A DNA stretch of 64,000 nt from Cellulomonas sp. PhB150 (GTDB lineage Bacteria; Actinomycetota; Actinomycetes; Actinomycetales; Cellulomonadaceae), in assembly GCF_003755175.1 (NCBI RefSeq), contig NZ_RKHX01000003.1, positions 1-64,000 on the forward strand. The letters are read 5' to 3'. Shown in pieces: positions 33,303 to 40,844 of the stretch. Both the position numbers and the translations under genes were made by a program. Each line of letters opens with the position of its first letter. Position 1 is the first letter of the stretch. The notes under the pieces are model-generated. The model was not told where the DNA came from. It searched no databases and was given only the letters and a program-made list of their open reading frames with translations.

Positions 33303-33685
33303 CCGTCGCGACCGTGCGCGTCGGGGCACGCGACATCCCGGCCGACCTCGAGATGCTCGAGCCGCTGCCCGGGCTGCCCGGTCGCTCGTCGTACCGCCTC
33401 GAGCCCCTCGACGACGCCGGCGTCCTGTTCGCCCTGCGCTCGCAGGGCGACGAGCCGCAGGCGCGGCTGTTCGTCGTCGACCCGACGGCACACTTCCCGG
33501 ACTACGCGCCGGAGCTCGACGCGACCGACGGCGAGCGGGCGCTGCTCGTCGTCGTGCACCCGTCCACGGTGGGCGACGCCCCGACGGCGAACCTGCTCGC
33601 GCCCCTCGTCGTCGAGGTGGCGACCGGCCGGACCGTGCAGACCGTGCTCGACGGCGACTGGCCCCTGCGCGCGCCGATCTCCTAG
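33299..33685 (+). CDS. fliW: Flagellar assembly factor FliW (CsrA antagonist)
   Basis: 128 residues, ATG overlapping the flgL stop by 4 bp. The beta-barrel FliW pattern is visible: LEMLEPLPGLPGRSSYRLEPLDD, VLFALRSQGDEPQARLFVVDP, ERALLVVVHPSTVGDAPTANLLAPLVVEVATGRTVQTVL. FliW binds either flagellin or CsrA, and free FliC releases CsrA onto the fliC leader. The gene is in the hook-junction operon, while csrA sits 29 kb away at the end of the fli operon. Confidence 0.92.
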   Translation: MTVATVRVGARDIPADLEMLEPLPGLPGRSSYRLEPLDDAGVLFALRSQGDEPQARLFVVDPTAHFPDYAPELDATDGERALLVVVHPSTVGDAPTANLLAPLVVEVATGRTVQTVLDGDWPLRAPIS

Positions 33686-33688
33686 ACG

Positions 33689-33718
33689 CCTCACACCTGG
33701 GCGCTCCCGGCCGATGGG
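33689..33718 (+). promoter_or_regulatory. Sigma-28-like promoter of the HDOD gene
   Basis: CCTCACACC (33689-33697), 13 nt, CCGATGGG (33711-33718), identical in both blocks to the flbD promoter. It starts 4 bp after the fliW stop and lies 31 bp before the HDOD ATG. Confidence 0.72.
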
Positions 33719-33749
33719 CGGGTGGAGTGCTCAGTCGAGGAGGCAGTCG

Positions 33750-34949
33750 ATGTCATCATCCAGCCGTGTCGCCATCCGGCGGCAGGCCGTCGTCCACCCG
33801 GACGGATCCCTGTTCGGATACGCGGTGCGTGCCGACGTGGCGGACCCGCAGGACGCGCTGATCACGCCCGCGGCCGAGGAGCGTCTCGCCGACGAGCAGT
33901 ACGCGGCGACCGACTTCGGCCAGCTCGTGGGCGACCGCCCCGTGGTGCTCCGGATCGGGGCGCGCATGCTGCGCGGCGACCTGCCGCTGCCGGTGACCCC
34001 GCGCGCGCTCGTCGCCGAGGTGCCCGCGGCCGTCGCCCGCCAGGACGACGCCGACGAGCTCCTCGCCCAGCTGCGCGAGCGTGGCGCGGGCCTCGCGCTG
34101 TCCGGCTACGCCGCGACCCCCGCGCAGGACGCGCTGCTGCCGTTCGCCGACCTCGTCAAGGTCGACCTGCGCAGCGACCCGGACCGCCTGGCGCTCCTCG
34201 TCGAGCGCATCCACGAGGGCGGCGCGTGGGCGGTCGGCGAGCACGCCGACACCCGTGAGCGGGCGAGCCTCGCGCACGAGCTGTCGATGGACCTCATGCA
34301 GCGCGCGCTCGTCCGTCGCCAGGACCCCGACGAGGGTCGCGCCGTCTCGGCCGGCGAGGTGCAGCACCTGCAGCTCCTGCGCCTGCTCTCGGCCGAGGTC
34401 CCGGACCACGGCAAGGTCGTCCGCGCGGTCTCGTTCGACCCCGAGCTGTCCATGCGCGTGCTGCAGGTCGTCAACGCCTCGGCGACCGGGCTCAGCCACC
34501 ACATCGACTCGCTGCCGCGCGCGGTCGGCCTGCTCGGGCCCCGCCGCCTGTCCGCCCTGGTCACGTCGATGGTCGTGAGCGGTCACCCGGCCGCGGTCGA
34601 CGTCCTGTGGTCGGTCATCACGCGCGCGCTCGCCTGCTGGCGGCTCGCCGGCGACGACGACGCCGCGTACACGGTCGGCATGCTCTCGGGCCTCGCCGGC
34701 GCCCTCGACCTGTCCGTCGACTCGGTCGTCGAGCGCTCCGGCGTCTCGGCCGAGCTGGCCCGCGGGCTCCGGGGCGGCGGCGGCTTCTACGGTGGCGTGC
34801 TCGACGCGGTGCTCGCCCACGAGGCCGACGACACCGCCGCGGTCGTCGCGACGGGGTTCGACCCGGTCGACGTCGCGCGCATCTACCTGCACGTGATGCC
34901 CGAGGCCCTCACGGCCGCGACGGCCATGGGCGGGGAGCGGGCCGCGTAG
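33750..34949 (+). CDS. Degenerate EAL plus HDOD-domain protein (YuxH-like)
   Basis: 399 residues from the ATG at 33750 (GAGGAGG just upstream). The N-terminal about 190 residues resemble a YuxH-type EAL domain: RRQAVVHPDGSLFGYAVRA replaces the usual I-V-x-L-x-x-x-x-V-x-G-Y-E-x-L-x-R start, and LVKVDLRS keeps the KxD strand, but the EAL metal-binding triplet is missing, so phosphodiesterase activity is unlikely. The C-terminal about 200 residues are an HDOD domain (LQLLRLLSAEVPDHGKVVRAVSFDPELSMRVLQVVNASATGLSHHIDSLPRAVGLLGPRRLSALV). Such proteins bind c-di-GMP or partner proteins. Its own sigma-28-like promoter suggests it is made with late flagellar genes. The role (motility or pole signalling) is inferred. 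Confidence 0.85.
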   Translation: MSSSSRVAIRRQAVVHPDGSLFGYAVRADVADPQDALITPAAEERLADEQYAATDFGQLVGDRPVVLRIGARMLRGDLPLPVTPRALVAEVPAAVARQDDADELLAQLRERGAGLALSGYAATPAQDALLPFADLVKVDLRSDPDRLALLVERIHEGGAWAVGEHADTRERASLAHELSMDLMQRALVRRQDPDEGRAVSAGEVQHLQLLRLLSAEVPDHGKVVRAVSFDPELSMRVLQVVNASATGLSHHIDSLPRAVGLLGPRRLSALVTSMVVSGHPAAVDVLWSVITRALACWRLAGDDDAAYTVGMLSGLAGALDLSVDSVVERSGVSAELARGLRGGGGFYGGVLDAVLAHEADDTAAVVATGFDPVDVARIYLHVMPEALTAATAMGGERAA

Positions 34950-34958
34950 GCTTCGGGC

Positions 34959-35201
34959 GTGGCTTCCCCCTCCCGGCGCAGGTCCCCCGACGACGCCCCC
35001 GTGGCGCCGCTCGACGTGGACCTCGGCCGCGTCATGACGATCGGCACGGGTCTGTGGCTCGTCGCCCTCGTGGTCGCCGCCGTGCTGTGGCTGACCGACA
35101 CGATCGGCGGCATCCCGGTCGCGGTCTGCGCGACGGGGGCGGTGCTGGGCGTCGTGGGCTGGGACTGGGCGCGCCGGCACCGGACGACGACCGAGTCCTG
35201 A
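34959..35201 (+). CDS. DUF2530 membrane protein
   Basis: 80 residues from a GTG at 34959. A Pro-rich cytoplasmic start with PLDVDLGRVMTIGTGLWLVALVV is followed by two transmembrane helices (about 26-46 and 50-67) and a basic end (WDWARRHRTTTES). This matches the small actinobacterial DUF2530 family, whose function is unknown. It follows the HDOD gene by 9 bp and ends 4 bp from the convergent Hsp90-like gene. Confidence 0.85.
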   Translation: MASPSRRRSPDDAPVAPLDVDLGRVMTIGTGLWLVALVVAAVLWLTDTIGGIPVAVCATGAVLGVVGWDWARRHRTTTES

Positions 35202-35205
35202 CGCG

Positions 35206-38163
35206 TCACGCCAGCACGTCGACCGCCACCTCCACGGCCCGCTCCGGGTCGACGAGGACGGCCTCGAGCGCGTAGCGCAGGTCCCACCGACCGGCCGCCT
35301 GCGCGAGGGCCGACGCGAGCCCGGACAGGTGCACGGCGTGCGGGTGGCCGTCCTCGACCCACCAGTCCACCGGCACGCCGTCGACCGTCAGCTCGTCGTG
35401 CTCGGTCCACGTCCGGGGTGCGCCCGGCAGCACCGGTGCCACCGCGGCGGGCACGGTCGAGGTCGTGCCGCCGTCGTCGACGAGGCCCGCCGCCAGCTCG
35501 GAGGCGCGCGGCAGGTCGAACGCCTCGACCGCCCGGTCGACGTCGGTCGCGGGCACCATCGCGGCGACGTCCGTCCGCTGCCACCACATGGGCGAGTCGG
35601 CGACGGCGGCCCGCGCCGCGGCGACGATCTCGATCCGCCCGAGGTCCACGAGCGCCGGCAGCCGGTCGGGCGGCTCGTCGGGCGCCGCCCACCGCCACAC
35701 CGACGTCGCGACCCGCACGTCGACCTCGCGGGACCCATCGCCCCAGCGCGCGAGCACCCGCATCCACGTGGGTCCGTCGAGGTCACCCGGACCGCCGATC
35801 CCGCCGAGCGCCCGCTGCACCTCCTCGTCGAGCCCGCGCACGGACGCCGGGGCGGCGCGCACCAGCGCGTCCGGCTCTCCGCCCACGACGAACGGCTCCC
35901 GCAGGTCCAGGTCACCGCGCTCGCGCAGCCACCAGGCCGTGTACGACGGCCCCACGGTGCCGGTCTCGGAGCGCACGGGGTCGAGCAGGGCACGACGCAG
36001 GTCCGGGTCGCCCGCGAGCCGCGCGAGGACCGCCGGCCAGCGCCCGTCACCCACCGCGTCGAGGTCGGCGACCGCGGCGACCTGCCCCACGTACGCGCCC
36101 GCGCCGAGCACCTCGCCCAGGTCCTCGAGGTAGTCCTCCCAGCCGTCCAGCGACTGCGCCTGCAGCGCTGCCGGGTCGTCGCCCTCACCCACCGAGGCGG
36201 GGTCCGCCAGCACGTCCTCGACCGTGAGCACGACGAGGTCACCGCGCACGCCCACCGCGACGAGCACCTCGGCGCCCCAGCGGTCCAGCAGGTCGCGCGC
36301 GAGCGGAGCCACGACCCGGGGGTCCAGGAGCTCGGCCGCAGGCGATCCCGGCAGGACGAGCCCGTCGGCTGGGGTCGGCTCGCCGTCGGCGGCCTCGAGC
36401 TCGAGGAGCCCGGTCCAGGCGCGGACGTCGTCGGGGAGGCGCCCGGCGGCGGCGGCGAGCGCCAGGACGGTCGCCACGGTCGTGCCGGCGTCGGGCTCGT
36501 CGAGCACGGCCCGCCGGACCTCCGGGCGGCGCAGCAGCGCGAGCGCATCCGCGGGCTGCGCGCCGACCCGCTCGAGCAGCGGGTGCACGGCCCCGGGGTC
36601 GACGATCCGCACGCCCCAGCCCGCGACGACCGCGAGCGCCTCGGCGTCGACCTCCCCGGTCGGCACGACCAGCCCGCGCGCGCCGCGCACGACCCGACCG
36701 TCGACGAGCGGCACCGGCAGCGACCCGAGGGCCTCGCGCTGCGGGCCGTCCTGGGCGAGGGACGCGAGCGCCTCGTAGAGGGCGGGCCACTCGCCCGGCT
36801 CGGCGGCGGGCAGCTCCTCGACCAGGTCGGCGAGCGTCCGGACGTCGACGCCCAGCGCGCGCGCCTGGGTCTCGCGCCCCGGCGGCAGCACGACGAGGCC
36901 CGCGACGCGACGACCGAGGGCGGCGAGCGCGGCCGGCTGCACCGCGCCCGCGAGGGCGACCGCCATGCCGGCCGCGACCCGGCGGCCGGGGTCGGCCGCC
37001 GCCGCGAGCAGCGGGGTGCGAGCGAGCGCGGCGACGAGGCGGGGGCGCAGCGCGGCGTCGATCGGGCCCGCGCCGAGGCCGGTCGGGACCAGGGCGAGCG
37101 GGTCGCCGTCGGCCTCGGCCAGCCGGCGGGCGAGGTCGGCGTAGACGTCGGCGGCGTGGTCGAGCACCGCGTCGGTCAGCGGTCCCGGGGCGACGTGGCG
37201 GCGGGTGGGGTCGAGCGGCAGGGTCGCGACCAGCAGGGCGGGCAGGTCGAGCGGGTCGTCGGTCGGCGTGGGCGCGTGCACCACGCGGTCGGCAGCCCTG
37301 CGTCGCTCGTCGGCCCAGCCCTGCGGCGCGGGGACCGCCCACGTGACGCGCCACGCGCGTGCGGACCGCTCCTCCACGGGGCGGTCGGCGAGCAGCGCGA
37401 GCGGCAGCTCACCCTCGTCGGACGCGACCGTCCAGCGGTCCTCGACGTGCGCGAGCCGCCGGGGAGCCTCGTCGCCGTCCTCGACCAGGATCTCGACGAG
37501 GCCGGGCAGCGCGAGCAGCAGCGGGTCGCCGACCGCGCGGAGCAGCGCGCGGACCTCGTCGGCGGCGACCTCGTCGCGCAGCTCGAGGACCACGGCGGTG
37601 TCGTAGCCCGTCGGGGGGCGACCGTCGGCCGGCAGGGGCAGCCGCAGGGCCGGCAGCGAGCCGTCGCGGCGCCGGACCTCGTCGGCCAGCGACGGGACGT
37701 CGGCGCCCGCCTGGGCGAGCAGGGCCGCCGTGTCGCGCAGGCTGAAGCGGGCGCCGCCGGTCGTGGACAGCACGCTGACCTCGTCGGCGACCGCCCGGAC
37801 GGCCGCGAACCCGACCCCGAACCGGCCGACCGCGTGCGTGCCCGCGTCCCGCTTCGAGGACGCGCGCATCGAGGCCAGCGACGCGACGCCCGCCTCGTCG
37901 AGCGGGGCGCCCGTGTTCGCCGCGACGAAGGTCGTGCCCTCGCCGGTGCGCGCGAGGCGCAGCAGGAGCCGGCCGGGCACGCCCGCGCGCACGGCGGCGT
38001 CGGCGGCGTTCTGCGCGAGCTCGACGACCACGCGGTCGCGGTAGTAGCCGCGGGCGTGGTCCTCCTCGACGTTGGCGTCCTCGCGCAGTCGCGCGGGCGA
38101 CGCCTTCCAGGCCCCGAGGGCGGCCGCACGGAGCGCGGCAGTGCCGAAGGGGTCGACCGTCAC
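35206..38163 (-). CDS. Hsp90/sacsin-like GHKL ATPase
   Basis: 985 residues from the GTG at 38161-38163, overlapping the DUF3027 stop by 4 bp. The N-terminal about 250 residues form a GHKL ATP-binding fold like Hsp90 and the sacsin N-terminus: DHARGYYRDRVVVELAQNAADAAVRAG (N box), FVAANTGAPLDEAGVASLASMRASSKR (D-G-like lid region) and HAVGRFGVGFAAVRAVADEVSVLS (glycine box). The remaining about 700 residues are Leu/Ala/Val-rich alpha-helical and resemble no family I can name. Such genes are conserved beside DUF3027 in actinobacteria, often annotated as molecular chaperone Hsp90. No MEEVD or middle-domain signature of true HtpG is seen. Confidence 0.82.
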   Translation of the reverse strand: MTVDPFGTAALRAAALGAWKASPARLREDANVEEDHARGYYRDRVVVELAQNAADAAVRAGVPGRLLLRLARTGEGTTFVAANTGAPLDEAGVASLASMRASSKRDAGTHAVGRFGVGFAAVRAVADEVSVLSTTGGARFSLRDTAALLAQAGADVPSLADEVRRRDGSLPALRLPLPADGRPPTGYDTAVVLELRDEVAADEVRALLRAVGDPLLLALPGLVEILVEDGDEAPRRLAHVEDRWTVASDEGELPLALLADRPVEERSARAWRVTWAVPAPQGWADERRRAADRVVHAPTPTDDPLDLPALLVATLPLDPTRRHVAPGPLTDAVLDHAADVYADLARRLAEADGDPLALVPTGLGAGPIDAALRPRLVAALARTPLLAAAADPGRRVAAGMAVALAGAVQPAALAALGRRVAGLVVLPPGRETQARALGVDVRTLADLVEELPAAEPGEWPALYEALASLAQDGPQREALGSLPVPLVDGRVVRGARGLVVPTGEVDAEALAVVAGWGVRIVDPGAVHPLLERVGAQPADALALLRRPEVRRAVLDEPDAGTTVATVLALAAAAGRLPDDVRAWTGLLELEAADGEPTPADGLVLPGSPAAELLDPRVVAPLARDLLDRWGAEVLVAVGVRGDLVVLTVEDVLADPASVGEGDDPAALQAQSLDGWEDYLEDLGEVLGAGAYVGQVAAVADLDAVGDGRWPAVLARLAGDPDLRRALLDPVRSETGTVGPSYTAWWLRERGDLDLREPFVVGGEPDALVRAAPASVRGLDEEVQRALGGIGGPGDLDGPTWMRVLARWGDGSREVDVRVATSVWRWAAPDEPPDRLPALVDLGRIEIVAAARAAVADSPMWWQRTDVAAMVPATDVDRAVEAFDLPRASELAAGLVDDGGTTSTVPAAVAPVLPGAPRTWTEHDELTVDGVPVDWWVEDGHPHAVHLSGLASALAQAAGRWDLRYALEAVLVDPERAVEVAVDVLA

Positions 38164-39092
38164 GGCTCCGAGTGTGCCACCGGCTCGTCGTCGGCGGCTG
38201 GCGCCACCTCGGTCGGACCGTCGAGGACGTCGTCGGCCGGTGCCACGTCGTCGGCCGGTGCGGAGTCGTCGGCGGGCTCGGCCTCGTCGGCCTGGGCCTC
38301 GACGGCCACGTCCACCTCCGGCGTCGCGTGCGGCAGCGTCGACAGCGCGGGGATCACGTCGATCCGCAGCTCGTCGATCAGCGGCGCGGACTCGGGCCAC
38401 TCGGTCGGGACGGGCTCGCTGCCGGTCTCCGAGTGCGCGCCGCACCCGTGCTCCAGGCTGACCACCTTGCCGTCGTCGGGCGACCACTCGTTGGCGCACA
38501 CCCCGAACACGGTGCCCAGCGCACCCTGCAGCGGGACGAGGAAGCCGCAGGTCTGGCACGCCGCTGCCGAGGCGAGCGAGCCGGGGCTCGTCGGGCCGTT
38601 CGACCCGCGGAACCAGCGCTCGGCGGCCTCGTCGCGTCCCTGCGGCGAGAGCACGCGCACGCGCGCCAGCGCGAGCTCGTCGATCGCGACCTCGTCGAGC
38701 TCGGGGTCGCCCGAGGGCGTCCAGCCGGGCTCGAGGCGCGGGTCGTCGGCGCGGAAGGGCAGGACGTCGCCGGGGCCGACGTCGCCCGGGCGCAGGCGCT
38801 CGGACCACGGCACCCAGTCGGTGCCGAGGATCGCGTCGTCGCCGGGCAGCAGCTCGGCCTCGCACACGGTCGCGATGCGGCCGCGCGGCACGCGCGAGAC
38901 GGTGACCGTCCACTCCCAGCCGCGGTAGCCGCGGGCCAGGGAGGCGAACCGGTGGGAGACGAGGCGCTCGCCCTCGACGACGACGCCGAGGTGCTCGCCG
39001 ACGTCCGCGGGGTTGCCGGCGAGCTCGATCGCGACCTTGCGGGCGAGGTCGACGGCCGAGCCGAGAACGGCGTCCTTGGTGGCGGTGGCCAC
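38160..39092 (-). CDS. DUF3027 family protein
   Basis: 310 residues. The core of about 230 residues matches the actinobacterial DUF3027 pattern: AVDLARKVAIELAGNPADVGEHLGVVVEGERLVSHRFASLARGYRGWEWTVTVSRVPR, WVPWSERLRPGDVGPGDVLPF, and a Cys/His cluster ACQTCGFLVPLQGALGTVFGVCANEWSPDDGKVVSLEHGCGAHSE that could bind zinc. The C-terminal about 60 residues are an Asp/Ala/Pro-rich tail. Function unknown. It lies directly after the cold-shock gene (1-bp gap), a conserved neighbourhood. Confidence 0.9.
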   Translation of the reverse strand: MATATKDAVLGSAVDLARKVAIELAGNPADVGEHLGVVVEGERLVSHRFASLARGYRGWEWTVTVSRVPRGRIATVCEAELLPGDDAILGTDWVPWSERLRPGDVGPGDVLPFRADDPRLEPGWTPSGDPELDEVAIDELALARVRVLSPQGRDEAAERWFRGSNGPTSPGSLASAAACQTCGFLVPLQGALGTVFGVCANEWSPDDGKVVSLEHGCGAHSETGSEPVPTEWPESAPLIDELRIDVIPALSTLPHATPEVDVAVEAQADEAEPADDSAPADDVAPADDVLDGPTEVAPAADDEPVAHSEP

Positions 39093-39093
39093 G

Positions 39094-39474
39094 TCAGGCC
39101 TCGAGGTCGGCGGCGACGGCCCGCAGGAGCGTGCCGTACTGCACGGCGCGGGCCTTCTCCGGGTAGCGGCCGCGGCGCAGGTCGTTGCCGACGCGGTCCA
39201 GCACCTTGATGAGGTCCTCGATGATCACGGCCATGTCGTCGACCGGCTTGCGCACGACCTTCGCGACCGTGGGCAGCGGGTCGAGGATCTTCACGGACAG
39301 CGCCTGGGGGCCGCGGCGGCCGTCGGCCACGCCGAAGTCGACCTTGGTGCCGACCGACGGCGTCACGCCGTCGGGGAGGGCCGAGGCGTGCAGGAAGACC
39401 TCGCCGCCGTCGTCGCCGGCGATGAACCCGAACCCGCGCTCGGCATCGAACCACTTGACCTTGCCGGTGGGCAC
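39094..39474 (-). CDS. Cold-shock domain protein
   Basis: 126 residues. The first about 68 are a cold-shock domain: GKVKWFDAERGFGFIAGDDGGEVFLHASAL contains RNP1-like (RGFGFI) and RNP2-like (VFLHASA) motifs. The remaining about 60 residues form a conserved actinobacterial extension (KVVRKPVDDMAVIIEDLIKVLDRVGNDLRRGRYP). RNA chaperone or regulator. It is the first gene of the csp-DUF3027-Hsp90-like unit, whose upstream 69 bp has no recognisable promoter. Confidence 0.95.
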   Translation of the reverse strand: MPTGKVKWFDAERGFGFIAGDDGGEVFLHASALPDGVTPSVGTKVDFGVADGRRGPQALSVKILDPLPTVAKVVRKPVDDMAVIIEDLIKVLDRVGNDLRRGRYPEKARAVQYGTLLRAVAADLEA

Positions 39475-39543
39475 GGCGTACCTCGTTCTCTGGGTGTGCT
39501 GGGAGACGTCTGGGTCCAGGTTACCGGCCCTGGCCCGCGTTCA

Positions 39544-40770
39544 TCACCTGGCGGCCGCGTCACCGAGCCGGTCGAGCGCGAGCGCGGCGAGCAGCGCGGG
39601 GCCGATGACGAGCGCGTCGTCGGAGAACACGGCCTGCGCCGAGTGGTTGTAGGGGGCGGTGCGCGCGTCCACGCCCGCGGGCGTCGCGCTGACGAAGACG
39701 AACGAGCCCGGCACCTGCTCGAGCACGTAGGAGAAGTCCTCGGCGCCGGCCAGCGGCTGCGGCATCGTCTGCCACGCCTGCTCGCCGAACAGCTCGCGCG
39801 TGAGGCGCGCGGTGCGGTCGAGCTCGTCGGAGTCGTTCACCGTGACCGGGTAGCCGCGCAGGTAGTCGACCGTCGCGGTGAGGCCGTGCGCGGCGGCGAT
39901 GCTCTCGCACAGCGTCGTGATCATGGCGGGCACCACCTCCCACGTCGCGTGCGAGAAGGTGCGGACGGTGACCTGGAGCTCGGCCTGCTCCGGGATCACG
40001 TTGTTCGTCGTGCCGGCCAGGATCGCCCCGACGGTGACGACGACCGGGTCGAACGCGTCAAACCGGCGCGTGACCATCGCCTGGAGGGCGAGCACGATCT
40101 CCGCCGCGACCGGCACCGGGTCGAGAGCGCGGTGCGGTGCCGAGCCGTGGCCGCCCTTGCCGTGCACCGTGACCCGCAACGAGTCGGCGGCCGCCATCTC
40201 CGTGCCCGCTCGGCCGGACACCACGCCGGTCGGCAGCAGCGCCGAGGCCACGTGCACGCCGTACGCCGCGACGACGCGCTCGCCCGCGGCGTCCAGCACG
40301 CCCTCGGCGATCATCTGCTCGGCCCCGCCGTCGCCCTCCTCGCCAGGCTGGAACATGAGGACGACCGACCCGGCGATCTCGTCGCGGCGGGCGGCCAGCA
40401 GCCGGGCCGCGGCCACGAGGCCCGCGACGTGCAGGTCGTGCCCGCACGCGTGCATGACGCCCACGTGCTCGGACGTGAAGTCCTCGCCGCTGTCCTCGGT
40501 CACGGGCAGCGCGTCCATGTCGCCCCGCAGCAGCACGGCCGGCCCGGGTCGGGCCCCGCGCAGGACGGCGGTGACCGACGAGAGCGCCGTGCCCGTGCTG
40601 ACCTCGAGGTCCAGGTCCGCGAGCGCGTCGAGCACGATCTGCTGCGTGAGCGGCAGGTCCAGCCCGATCTCGGGGACGCGGTGCAGCGCGTGCCGCAGCT
40701 CGGCGACCTGCGGGAGCTGGGCGGACGCGTCGGCCCGCAGGCCGGCCAGGATCTGCTCGGACAGGGGCAC
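39544..40770 (-). CDS. M20-family amidohydrolase
   Basis: 408 residues from the GTG at 40768-40770 (CGGAG upstream); an in-frame ATG at 40830 adds 20 residues without resemblance. Metallopeptidase M20D (hippurate hydrolase/AbgA-like) pattern: LRHALHRVPEIGLDLPLTQ, LLRGDMDALPVTED, ACGHDLHVAGLV, FQPGEEGDGGAEQMI, and the late GAEDFSYVLEQVPGSFVF segment. The dinuclear-metal ligands (Cys/His in CGHDLH, Glu in PGEEG, His) are visible. It hydrolyses N-acyl amino acids or similar amides. Substrate unknown. Confidence 0.93.
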   Translation of the reverse strand: MPLSEQILAGLRADASAQLPQVAELRHALHRVPEIGLDLPLTQQIVLDALADLDLEVSTGTALSSVTAVLRGARPGPAVLLRGDMDALPVTEDSGEDFTSEHVGVMHACGHDLHVAGLVAAARLLAARRDEIAGSVVLMFQPGEEGDGGAEQMIAEGVLDAAGERVVAAYGVHVASALLPTGVVSGRAGTEMAAADSLRVTVHGKGGHGSAPHRALDPVPVAAEIVLALQAMVTRRFDAFDPVVVTVGAILAGTTNNVIPEQAELQVTVRTFSHATWEVVPAMITTLCESIAAAHGLTATVDYLRGYPVTVNDSDELDRTARLTRELFGEQAWQTMPQPLAGAEDFSYVLEQVPGSFVFVSATPAGVDARTAPYNHSAQAVFSDDALVIGPALLAALALDRLGDAAAR

Positions 40771-40844
40771 GCCGGACTCCGATCGTCGGTGGTTCAACTC
40801 CTGGACGTTACCCGGCTCACACCCGCCCACGTATCGTGGGACGG

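Noticed and set aside
35329..38928. Plus-strand open frame of about 1199 codons opposite the Hsp90-like gene
   Set aside because: Same high-GC shadow effect; the minus-strand frame carries clear GHKL motifs.
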